A DNA stretch of 64,000 nucleotides from Haematococcus lacustris (taxonomy: Eukaryota > Chlorophyta > Chlorophyceae > Chlamydomonadales > Haematococcaceae). Below the pieces are notes generated by a model. That model was given only the letters and a program-made list of their open reading frames with translations, searched no databases and was not told where the DNA came from. The DNA is taken from the NCBI GenBank assembly GCA_030144725.1, contig JASKMD010000011.1, positions 6,840,812 to 6,904,811 on the forward strand, given 5' to 3'. The translations under genes and the position numbers were made by a program. Positions 52,481 through 61,443 of the stretch are shown here, in pieces; position 1 is the stretch's first letter; each line of letters starts with the position of its first letter.

Positions 52481-54055
52481 GGTCACCCCGGCCATTGGCC
52501 ATGCCAATCCGTGACAGGCCTGCCGCTCGCACCACGCCCTAGTGGAGGGTAGCGAAGGCCATCGCGGTAACTCACGCGCGCTAAAACTCGCGTTTTACAC
52601 TGAAGCCTTGTCGCAGTACACCGCCCGCCACCAGGTCGAAACTTGAGATAGCGCAAACAAGCAGCAACCCACCTACAAGAGCAGGGTGGCGAGGCGCTCC
52701 GTGGCGTCCGTAGCAAAGTTCGCACCATGGAGGCAGCCTCGCAATACTGCGGAGTAGGCCATCGCAGTGCGCCATGCTACCGAGCCATGTCATTACACCA
52801 CGAGACTGAGTCACGTCACGCTTAGCTGAAGTTGTGCAAGTTGGGTGCATGGCACTATTAATTTTGTGCTATTGGCTCAATCGGCTTTATCGGCTCATTC
52901 GTGCTATTCTGGCTCAGTTGGTGCTGCTGGTTTCAATCGAAAGTGCTTGGCCTTACATTTCCACAGCCAGCTGGTGCTGGGCACCCTGCAGCTGCTGCTG
53001 GTCCAGAGCCACCTGGCGTTGGGCATCCTGCAGCAGCTGCTGGTCCACAGCCAGCTGGTGCTGGGCACCCTGCAGCTGCTGCTGGTCCAGAGCCAGCTGG
53101 CGTTGGGCATGCTGCTTATGGCCCCAACATGTGCTGGGCATCCCCGCTTAATTGTTGTGGTGTTGCAAGGGCTGTTTCAAGGGCTGACAGCTCGGTAGGG
53201 CTCTGCAGGGTGAAGGATGGATGTTGCCACAATGGATGTCGCCACAATGGAGGTTCACGCCACTGCCACAGCCACCGCTTACCAGCTTGGCACGTATCGC
53301 ATTTTCGCGTGCCAGGGCAGCGCGGCGTCGGGGTCCATGACGGCCCATCGCAAATTTCACAGGACACAGTGCGAGAACTGCAACGATGAGGGCGCCCAGC
53401 GGCAGCACAGGGTCTAACCCATGGGGGATGTGCTCAAGGACGCCGCCAATCGCCCCCTGTGATGAGATCGCCCCATGCCACATTCACCCTCGGCCACATT
53501 TTGTCATTGTGTGTACCACACAAGGTGATGGAGTATGCCTGGAGCACAACCCGGAATATAGACCCGCCCAGCTATCCGACACAGGTGGAAGCACGCGGAA
53601 AGGACCACTGACCGAAAGGTAAAAGATCTTGACAGAAGCCCCGGAATGATGGGGTCAAAGCTTCAGCAGAGTGCACGGTAGCGAAACAAAGTCCACGCAC
53701 GGTGCTGCTGACACCTTAGTGAGATGCTCTGCTTGCTTGGAGGGAGGGTTAGGCAGGTCTCGCGCCAGGTGTCAGGAAGGGCCCGGGCCATGAGGGGTCC
53801 CGACCCAACCCAGGGAATCTTGCGCTTCGACCTGCGACCCACGTACGGTGGCACCCCGTTGAGCCCCAGGCTGCAGCGAGCGACCATGTTCACAGTCCGC
53901 GGGAATGGCGGGCGGTGTACTGGGACAAGGCTTCAGTGTAAAACGCGAGTTTTAGCGCGCGTGAGTTACCGCGATAGCCTTCGCTACCCTCCACTAGGGC
54001 GTGGTGCGAGCGGCAGGCCTGTCACGGATTGGCATGGCCAATGGCCGGGGTGACC
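52481..54055. mobile_element. Element C: small non-autonomous relative of elements A and B
   Basis: Inverted ends of about 152 bp with two mismatches (52481-52632 and 53904-54055) start GGTCACCCCGGCCATTGGCC. The TSD AGGA lies at 52477-52480 and 54056-54059. It lies inside element B, 116 bp from Gypsy3. The interior has no transposase, only a 66-bp minisatellite and a small minus-strand frame with a CxxC pair (CEICDG, CDTCQAG). Confidence 0.88.
52966..53115 (-). repeat. Minisatellite in element C
   Basis: Units of CTGGTGCTGGGCACCCTGCA and CAGCTGCTGCTGGTCCAGAG alternate. The minus strand reads a Gln-rich coiled coil (LALDQQQLQGAQHQ). Confidence 0.8.
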
Positions 54056-54171
54056 AGGAGCAAAGACTAGTGCACTCGGCAGCTGGCCTTATCTCTTCTC
54101 CTCGTTGACGAGAGCAATTCCAGCCTTGTCCGCCGGATGTCGCACTAAAAGCTGAAGTTCAGGCTCCAAAA

Positions 54172-54472
54172 TGTAACGTGCGGGGACGCAACGTCAGATG
54201 ACCTTTTGACACAAGCTCGAAGGCCGGTCCAGTCGAGGCGGAGACTTCCGACTAGGGTGTTGGGTTACAGTGGTGTATTGCGAGAATGGCTAGAGCTTAG
54301 AACGGGGCTCCCTGGAATCGAACCAGTTGTACTCACGGACGCAATGTCCGCTAGTCTTTACCTGCCAAATCTCACACTACACGTGTAATCCCGCGTCCCG
54401 CGACGGCTCGCATTCACGAGACAGCCCAGACGACGCGAAGCGACAATCACCTCCTGAGGTGTGCACTTTACA
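54172..54472 (-). repeat. Gypsy3 3' LTR
   Basis: 301 bp; the left copy. Confidence 0.95.
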
Positions 54473-54485
54473 TTCCTCCCCCTCC
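54473..54485 (-). other. Gypsy3 polypurine tract
   Basis: GGAGGGGGAGGAA on the minus strand, abutting the LTR. Confidence 0.7.
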
Positions 54486-54650
54486 AAAGGGGCTTCCGTT
54501 CCGCCACGGGTGAAACCACGTGACTCGCATTGCCTACAACATGCTGATTTAGCTACTGGGCAACCCAAAGGGCACACCAGGTCACAGCTCAGGGAGCGGT
54601 CAAAGACCATCGTGCCGACTAGACACAGGGAAACCATAACCACACAGGTA

Positions 54651-54771
54651 GTGACTGCACTCGTGACTGCACTCGTGACTGCACTCTTGACTGCACTCTT
54701 GACTGCACTCGTGACTGCACTCTTGACTGCACTTTTGACTGCACTCGTGACTGCACTCGTGACTGCACTAG
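54651..54771 (-). repeat. 15-bp minisatellite downstream of Gypsy3 pol
   Basis: Eight or so units of GTGACTGCACTCGTG lie between the pol stop and the 3' LTR. Confidence 0.9.
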
Positions 54772-54843
54772 CAGCTGACCAGAGGTACAAGCATGCTGAG
54801 AATGCCATAGTCCAGCAGCATACCAGCATGCATGGCCTAGGAC

Positions 54844-57800
54844 TTACTTCAGGTTGTGAGCTGCATTGTACTCAGCCAGGATCTTGTCACAGCCAACCAA
54901 GTTGGAACGTGGCTCCCAAGTGTTGTGATGGGCATCATAGCCTTCCCACTGCACCAGGTACTCCTTGGCCTTTCCTGCATGCAGATGTCTGTGGTCCAGC
55001 AGACGCTCAACATAGTACACAGGCTCCTCATCAAGCCACTCAACAGGCGGAGGCATGAAGCCCACATCAGTGCCAGTGTAGGGTTTGATGAGTGACACAT
55101 GGAACACAGGGTGAAGACGTGACATGGAGGCAGGCAGCTGCAGGTTCACTGCAACCTGGCCAACCAATCCAAGCACCTTGAAGGGCCCCACAAAACGTGG
55201 CAGCAACTTACGTGCTTTGCCTGGCTTCAACCTCATGTTCTTAGTGCTGAGCAGGACCATTTGACCCACCTTGTAATGCACCTCTCGACGGTCCTGGTTG
55301 GCATAGGCAGCTTGACGTTGCTGAGCAGCCTGCATGCATAGCTTGGCCTTAGCCACAGCCTCCTGCCACCAAGTAGCATAGGACAGGCCCTCCGGGCACC
55401 GCCCCTTGTCAGGTAGAGAATGGAGCATAGGGGTAATGGGGGACTGTCCGGTGTTAACCAGGAACGGTGTACACTTGATGGACTCTTGCCATGAGTTGTT
55501 CACAGCAAACTCAGCAAGTGACAGATAGTCAGGCCAATCAGCTTGGGTGGGAGAGATGTAATGACGTAGCATCTCTTCCAACACACGGTTGTACCTCTCA
55601 GTCTGGCCATCAGACTGAGGGTGATAGGAGGAAGACAAGGAACCCCTCATGCCCAGTAACTTCTGCACATGGTGCCAGAAAGTGTTGTGGAAATGGGGAC
55701 CACGGTCAGAGACCATGTCTTTTGGCAGGCCATGCAGTTTGAAGACATTGTCAACAAACAGACGGGCAAAGCCCTTGGCATTCATGCTCTCCTTGCAGGG
55801 CACAAAGTGCACCATTTTACTGAGCCTGTCAACAAAGACACAGATGGCATCAAGCCCATGTGAAGCAGATGGCAGCTTGGTGATCAGGTCCATTGACACT
55901 GACTCCCAACGGTAATCTGGAATGGACAGTGGGTTGAGTAAGCCACCAGGCTTCAGTGTGGAGGACTTGTCACGCTGGCAGGCATCACAGGTAGTGACAT
56001 AGTGCCTGACATCAGCACGCATGGTGTCCCAGTAGAACACTCGTGACAGCCTCTCAAGGGTTTTGGTTATACCCACATGACCAGCATAGGCAGCATCATG
56101 CATTTCATGCAGAATGTACTCACGCAGTTCAGGGTCATTGGGAACCATCACTGTGCCCTTGCCAGTGCGCCGCCACAGGCCATGGTCGTCCATGTACATG
56201 CCAGACAAGTCAGCTTCAGCAGTAAACGCAGGGTCAAGCCGGTAACCATGGACCAGGTGATCAGCCAGTTCCAATGGGTGGGCAGGAGCTGCAGGATAGT
56301 GCACTGAGGTGTCAGCAGCAGATGGGGCCTCAAGCTCAGGGAGCCTACTATGGTGAGCAGCAACAGGGTTATCAGACACTGTGGGCCGGGGGGCCAAAGC
56401 ATCAACGGCAGTGGGGGCATTTGAGGGAGTACCCACAGGTGGAACCTGGGGCAGAGCCTGCGCCACACGCACTTCCCCCCTCTCCAAAGACTGTTTAGCT
56501 TGCCGCCGGGTGGTAACAACACACACCATGGCACAGTCCTGGGGTCCAGCAGGTATCCGGGACAGTGGGTCAGCAGGATTAGCATCACCTGGCAGGTACT
56601 GCAGGTCAAATGTAAACCGTGACAGGAACTCCATCCACCTAGCCTGACGTCTAGACAGCACCTTCTGGGTGGGCAGAGCAGTCAAAGGCTTGTGATCGGT
56701 GAAGAGTGTGAATGGTACACCCTCAAGGTAACACCTCCACTCCTTGCATGTAGTGATGAGGGCAAGAAGCTCTTGCTCACCAGTGGTATAGTTACGCTCA
56801 GCAGAAGATAGCTTCTTGCTGAGGTATGCAAGGGGGTAGCCATCTTGCATCAGGACTGCTCCTACTCCTTGGAGTGAGGCATCACAGTAGACCTGGAAGG
56901 GCTGGGTGTGATCAGGTAGACGTAGCATGGGGACCTGGGCAACAGCAGCTTTGAGGGAAGCAAAGGCTTTCAGCTCATCAGCAGGCCAATTGTGCCACAG
57001 AAATGAGTCACCAGCTTTGCCACACAGATCTGTGAGAGGTGCAGCTAGGACACTGAAATTGTGCACAAATTTGCGCACAAAATTTGCAGCACCTAGGAAT
57101 GACTGGAGCTGTTGCAGGGATTGAGGCACAGGCCAGGAAGAAATGCTCTTGATTTTCTCAGGGTCCACAGCAATAGCACCAGCAAAGATGACATGGCCAA
57201 GGAATTTCAGCGTGGTACGCATGAATTCACATTTGGACTGCTTGGCATAGAGCTTGTTGAGCCTCAGGAGGTCAAAGACCTTTCTGAGATGCTTCAAATG
57301 CTCGTCCACAGATTTGGACATGACCAAGATGTCATCCAGGTACACCAGGGCACACTGGTTCAGGACTGGGGCAAATGCATCATTCATGACACGCTGGAAT
57401 GTAGCAGGTGCATTGCAGAGCCCAAAAGACAGTACCTTGAACTGGTAGTGGCCGTCAGGGGTCCTGAAGGCCGTCTTGGGCACATCTTCAGGGGTGATCC
57501 TGATCTGGTTGTAACCTGCTTGAAGGTCTAGGGAAGAAAACACAGTGCAACCTGACAGCTTGTCAAACAAGTCATCAATCCTGGGCAGTGGATACTGATC
57601 CCTGATGGTGATCTTGTTGAGCTGACGGTAATCAAGGCACATGCGTAACTCACCAGACTTCTTCTTGACAAACAGGATAGGAGCAGCAAAAGGACTGGAG
57701 CTTGGTTCTATCATGCCCTTGGCAAGTAGGTCCTGCACCTGCTTCTTCAGCTCTGCATGCTCTTCCTGGCTCATGCGGTATTGAGGTACCACAAAGGGCC

Positions 57801-58605
57801 GTGCATCAGGCACAAGGGGGATGGCATGGCCCACAGGACGCTCAGGTGGCAGAGATGTGATGGGTGCAAACACATCAGCATACTCATCCAGCAAAGCATT
57901 GAGTGCCTGGGACACACCTGGAGGTAGGTCAGGTTCAGCTGGAGCTGGATTAGGGGTACTGGAATTGTCCACAGTGATCAGGGCCAGGACACCTGTGCCT
58001 CCTTTTCGTAACCACCTGGCAGCAACTTTTGCAGAAGCCAGAGGGGGTTTTGCACGTAGAGCATTGACCAGGAAAGAAGCAGGGTTGCTTACAGCAGACT
58101 GCCCTGGCTCAAACTTATCAGCAGGGGGACATGGCAGCACTACAGGCTCACCCTTGTCACATGCCAGGCTGAGAGTCTTGTCCTGGTATGACATCACGGC
58201 CTCATGCTCATTCAACCAGTCATTCCCCAGCAGCACATCAAAGTCTGGCAGGAGAGAAGGCATAACGTTGAGTTTGCAGGGTACAGTAACACCTGGCAGA
58301 CTCAGATCAGCCTTGACAAACTGGGAACAGCTCAACACAGTGTTGTTAGCAGCATGCCACTCTTGCATGTGCTTCAACATGTGGACAGGTACAGCATGTG
58401 CAGCAACAAATGATGCACTGACAAAGCTGTGGGTAGCACCAGTGTCACACAGGACACGGACAGGGTGCTCATTCAGGTGACCAGCAAAGGCAAAATGCAG
58501 GGATTCCCCATCAGCATGTGCAACAGTCAGCACATGAGCAGGTTCACACACAAAGCAAGCCTCAGAGTACTCAGCACAGTTTTGGTTTACTGGCTGAGCA
58601 AACTC
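54844..58605 (-). CDS. pol: Gypsy3 Pol, in the Gag frame after a UAG codon
   Basis: The frame is open from the codon after UAG to the stop at 54844, 1253 residues. Protease CDTGATHSFVS is canonical. RT shows [34 protein letters not shown] and YLDDILVMSK. RNase H (YCDASLQGVGAVL) and integrase (GHVGITKTLERL, CDACQRDK, MDLITKLP, VSDRGPHF, YHPQSDGQTERYN) follow. The C-terminus is a chromodomain (YLVQWEGYDAHHNTWEP). It is closely related in layout to Gypsy2, without its protease substitution. There is no ATG at the junction, so synthesis as Gag-Pol by readthrough is the simplest reading. Confidence 0.95.
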   Translation of the reverse strand, partial: EFAQPVNQNCAEYSEACFVCEPAHVLTVAHADGESLHFAFAGHLNEHPVRVLCDTGATHSFVSASFVAAHAVPVHMLKHMQEWHAANNTVLSCSQFVKADLSLPGVTVPCKLNVMPSLLPDFDVLLGNDWLNEHEAVMSYQDKTLSLACDKGEPVVLPCPPADKFEPGQSAVSNPASFLVNALRAKPPLASAKVAARWLRKGGTGVLALITVDNSSTPNPAPAEPDLPPGVSQALNALLDEYADVFAPITSLPPERPVGHAIPLVPDARPFVVPQYRMSQEEHAELKKQVQDLLAKGMIEPSSSPFAAPILFVKKKSGELRMCLDYRQLNKITIRDQYPLPRIDDLFDKLSGCTVFSSLDLQAGYNQIRITPEDVPKTAFRTPDGHYQFKVLSFGLCNAPATFQRVMNDAFAPVLNQCALVYLDDILVMSKSVDEHLKHLRKVFDLLRLNKLYAKQSKCEFMRTTLKFLGHVIFAGAIAVDPEKIKSISSWPVPQSLQQLQSFLGAANFVRKFVHNFSVLAAPLTDLCGKAGDSFLWHNWPADELKAFASLKAAVAQVPMLRLPDHTQPFQVYCDASLQGVGAVLMQDGYPLAYLSKKLSSAERNYTTGEQELLALITTCKEWRCYLEGVPFTLFTDHKPLTALPTQKVLSRRQARWMEFLSRFTFDLQYLPGDANPADPLSRIPAGPQDCAMVCVVTTRRQAKQSLERGEVRVAQALPQVPPVGTPSNAPTAVDALAPRPTVSDNPVAAHHSRLPELEAPSAADTSVHYPAAPAHPLELADHLVHGYRLDPAFTAEADLSGMYMDDHGLWRRTGKGTVMVPNDPELREYILHEMHDAAYAGHVGITKTLERLSRVFYWDTMRADVRHYVTTCDACQRDKSSTLKPGGLLNPLSIPDYRWESVSMDLITKLPSASHGLDAICVFVDRLSKMVHFVPCKESMNAKGFARLFVDNVFKLHGLPKDMVSDRGPHFHNTFWHHVQKLLGMRGSLSSSYHPQSDGQTERYNRVLEEMLRHYISPTQADWPDYLSLAEFAVNNSWQESIKCTPFLVNTGQSPITPMLHSLPDKGRCPEGLSYATWWQEAVAKAKLCMQAAQQRQAAYANQDRREVHYKVGQMVLLSTKNMRLKPGKARKLLPRFVGPFKVLGLVGQVAVNLQLPASMSRLHPVFHVSLIKPYTGTDVGFMPPPVEWLDEEPVYYVERLLDHRHLHAGKAKEYLVQWEGYDAHHNTWEPRSNLVGCDKILAEYNAAHNLK

Positions 58606-60219
58606 CTATTTGCGCTGATACTTCTGAAAGTGCTTCACCATGCCATTGGCCTGGTGCCTTGCACCCTGAGGGTGCCTACCCTGATACTGCCTGGGGGGAC
58701 CACTAGGGTCACCACCACGGTCAGGGCTGCGGTCACGCTTTGCAGCCTTGTAGGGGGCAGAGCCACCCTTCTTCAGGTCTTGCATCAGCTCCCAGGTGCC
58801 AGCATCCTTCATGGCCTCTTCCTTGCTCATGCCAGAGGCCTTCCTCTTGCAGTGCTTTGTCCAGTGGGATGACAATCCACAGTGGTAGCAGTAGCCACTG
58901 GCAGGAGGGGGACCCTCACTGTCAGCAGAGGGAGCAGCAGGACGCCCAGGAGGTGGACCAGGGAACCTGGCCAGGTTCTGCAGCCCACGTTGCACTTGGG
59001 CCACCTGGTGCACAGCAGCAACCGGGCGCCTTGAGGCAGGATGCACACCAGAGCCAGCAGCAGCCACAAGGGCCTTGTGGTTGGTAATGGCAGCTTTAAT
59101 GGCTTCATCCAAAGTGGGGGCCACAAGGGCACGCAGATCCTTAGCAACAGGACCACGCAGGTCTGCTGACAGGCCACGCTGGAACACATTCACAAGCATG
59201 GAGTCTGTCATGCAGTCCTTGCCAGCCAAGGTGAGGGTGTTCCTGAAGTCAGTAATGTAGGCTGACAGGGCAACACCATTAGTCATACGCAGGTGAGTTG
59301 AGTCAAGGAGCTTAGCACGTGCTGCATCAGCATCAGTGGTCAGGTCCTCTCCTACAAACTCAAGGAACTGCTGTGACAGGTAGGGCCATGTGGGGTAGCC
59401 AGAGTGGGTCAGGGCATATGAGTCCCTAACAGACTGGAACCACATATCCCTAGCCTTCCCTGACAGGAAAGAGGGCAGAGCAAGAGCAGGGTCCAGGCCA
59501 TGTGCAACACAGTGTGCTTCAAGGTCTTCCAGGAATGACAGAGCACGGCGACCGGAGGTCGAACTGGCATCAGTCCACCGCTCAGTCACGGGCAACCCGC
59601 GACGTGAGTTGGAATCAGGACCAGCAACAGCAGTGGCATTGGCAAGCAGGGGCGCAGCAGTGGGGCGAACCCCAGCATACTTGTCCCGCACAGCAGCAAG
59701 TGTGCGAGGGTTCGAAGTGCCGGGTGAACCCGAGGCAACATCTTTCTGCGCAACAGGCTGGTGCATTGCAGCAGTCAAGTGTTGGAGTGCGCGCAGAGCA
59801 GCAGCCAAAGGCCTGACTAGCTGCGACGCTACTTCGACTGGCCTCTTAGCTGGACTAGGGCTAGCTGGCAGCAAAGCAGCATCAGCAGAAGGAGGACTCA
59901 CCAGTGCACCAGCTTGCTGGTTGTTGGCCTGCGCTGCGACCAGCTGCGCCTGGAGGGTGGCAATTTGCGCGTTGAGCTCGTCGACTGGAGTCGAAGTGCT
60001 GTCGAATTGGTCCAGGCCAAACTCGTCCAGGAGCTCCTCTTCTTCACCCAACTGTTGGGCTCCTGCGGGAAGTGAAGCGGGCAACTCGCCCGGCTCCGGT
60101 GCTGCACCGAGTGCAGGACCCGCCTCCGCTGTAGCTGTAACAGCTGAGGCTGGAGGAAGAACGCCAGAGGCGCCATTGGTTTTGTTCGCCGAAGCGACAT
60201 TCTGGGTAGTTGAAGTCAT
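58606..60219 (-). CDS. gag: Gypsy3 Gag, ending in UAG in the pol frame
   Basis: 537 residues starting at ATG 60219, shortly after the primer site. The N-terminus has an acidic stretch and a coiled coil (DELNAQIATLQAQLVAAQAN). The capsid part has FLEDLEAHCVAHGLD, FLEFVGEDLTTDADA and FQRGLSADLRG. A zinc knuckle CYHCGLSSHWTKHC is followed by a basic tail. The stop (58606-58608) is TAG between AAA and GAG. The next in-frame stop is the end of pol. Confidence 0.94.
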   Translation of the reverse strand: MTSTTQNVASANKTNGASGVLPPASAVTATAEAGPALGAAPEPGELPASLPAGAQQLGEEEELLDEFGLDQFDSTSTPVDELNAQIATLQAQLVAAQANNQQAGALVSPPSADAALLPASPSPAKRPVEVASQLVRPLAAALRALQHLTAAMHQPVAQKDVASGSPGTSNPRTLAAVRDKYAGVRPTAAPLLANATAVAGPDSNSRRGLPVTERWTDASSTSGRRALSFLEDLEAHCVAHGLDPALALPSFLSGKARDMWFQSVRDSYALTHSGYPTWPYLSQQFLEFVGEDLTTDADAARAKLLDSTHLRMTNGVALSAYITDFRNTLTLAGKDCMTDSMLVNVFQRGLSADLRGPVAKDLRALVAPTLDEAIKAAITNHKALVAAAGSGVHPASRRPVAAVHQVAQVQRGLQNLARFPGPPPGRPAAPSADSEGPPPASGYCYHCGLSSHWTKHCKRKASGMSKEEAMKDAGTWELMQDLKKGGSAPYKAAKRDRSPDRGGDPSGPPRQYQGRHPQGARHQANGMVKHFQKYQRK

Positions 60220-60263
60220 GTTGACTGGACCGCGAGCTTAAATGCTCGGGGTCGGAAACCAGC

Positions 60264-60564
60264 TGTAACGTGCGGGGACGCAACGTCAGATGACCTTTTG
60301 ACACAAGCTCGAAGGCCGGTCCAGTCGAGGCGGAGACTTCCGACTAGGGTGTTGGGTTACAGTGGTGTATTGCGAGAATGGCTAGAGCTTAGAACGGGGC
60401 TCCCTGGAATCGAACCAGTTGTACTCACGGACGCAATGTCCGCTAGTCTTTACCTGCCAAATCTCACACTACACGTGTAATCCCGCGTCCCGCGACGGCT
60501 CGCATTCACGAGACAGCCCAGACGACGCGAAGCGACCATCACCTCCTGAGGTGTGCACTTTACA
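60264..60564 (-). repeat. Gypsy3 5' LTR
   Basis: 301 bp; the right copy, followed by TSD CAAAA. Confidence 0.95.
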
Positions 60565-60776
60565 CAAAAGTCCAAACTTCAGCTGTCAGCCAACATCCCG
60601 CGTTGAGGTAGCTCTGCTCCCTCCTTGACGACGCCAGCAACTCCACAACAGCTCGATGACCCGCAGCGGTCGTGTGCGGCACCCGGACCTCATTTGTATT
60701 CCGCTGGACAAAGCGGTGCCCGTTCAAACCTGGGAAGGCTTTCCCGTTGCATCCCAATTTATATACCGCTGGGTGC
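60560..60776 (-). promoter_or_regulatory. Possible promoter and first exon of the element B gene
   Basis: On the minus strand CGGTATATAAATTGGG (a TATA box) stands just before an ATG near 60749. The minus-strand frame FPGLNGHRFVQRNTNEVRVP stays open up to the Gypsy3 insertion. Position and direction fit the start of the B transposase gene. The exons between here and 50675 cannot be joined. Confidence 0.35.
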
Positions 60777-61416
60777 GGTGGTGAGGTAGCTTAGCCAATC
60801 CGTGCGACCGAAGTCAACGCGGATTGTTTCCAGGGCCACCGCGTGGAGGTGCCTCACCGCCAGCCCCTGCATGTTTTTAACTAATTCGTGTCGATCGTTG
60901 TTGCTCAAAAGCCACAGGCACAACTGACTTAATCATCTTGTGCAACCACAATGTTGCTGCCACATGTGGTCTGCACCTGTGTTCAGCAGTAAATCGCCGT
61001 CGCGGTCACGCTACCATCCATTGGCTACCCCACAATGCCATCGACCTGCCGGGGCGTCGTTTGATGATCAAAGGTGACACTTTAAAGTTGGGGGCAAGGG
61101 AGCAGGCCGGGAAGCAGCACGTGTGCTAGGGAGAGGGTCACGATGCGTGCTGGAACGTTGCAACACTGTTGCGTGCTAACCTGATAAGTTGCCATGTCCA
61201 GTCTGGTTGCGCCATTCACGCCGAATTGGGTCCAGGCTGCCTATAGAGGTTGCTAAGAGTGTCTTCGTGGCGCCAGAACACGTCGCGTGTTGGGGGCCAG
61301 CCACCCGGCAAACCGCTGGGGCTGGCTGCACTCTAGTCAGGCCATAAGCAACTCATCGCACGTACCGGCGGCCTCATCCGTGCAGAAACGAGAAAGATTT
61401 TATCTCTTGAGCCATG
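60777..61416. other. Right subterminal region of element B
   Basis: No gene is supported. The right 27-bp terminal repeat follows at 61417-61443. Confidence 0.4.
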
Positions 61417-61443
61417 GGGGGTCCGCCAATGGCGGGGGTGACC

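Larger units (their letters stand above)
54172..60564 (-). mobile_element. Gypsy3: apparently intact chromodomain Ty3/Gypsy retrotransposon in element B
   Basis: 301-bp LTRs, 54172-54472 and 60264-60564, start TGTAACG and end TTTACA, with one noted difference (GCGACAATC against GCGACCATC). The TSD CAAAA lies at 54167-54171 and 60565-60569. The primer site (TGGTTTCCGACCCC on the minus strand) starts two bases inside the 5' LTR. The polypurine tract GGAGGGGGAGGAA precedes the 3' LTR. Gag and Pol are full length and separated by one UAG. This is the best candidate for a recently active element in the window. Confidence 0.96.
49362..61443 (-). mobile_element. Element B: DNA transposon of the element A family
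   Basis: Perfect 27-bp inverted ends (49362-49388 and 61417-61443) start GGTCACCCCCGCCATTGGCG. ATAAAATCTT is repeated just inside both ends. The TSD ATGT lies at 49358-49361 and 61444-61447. A transposase fragment similar to that of element A reads on the minus strand, so the 5' end of B is on the right. Inside are element C and Gypsy3. Without them B is about 4.1 kb. Confidence 0.87.
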
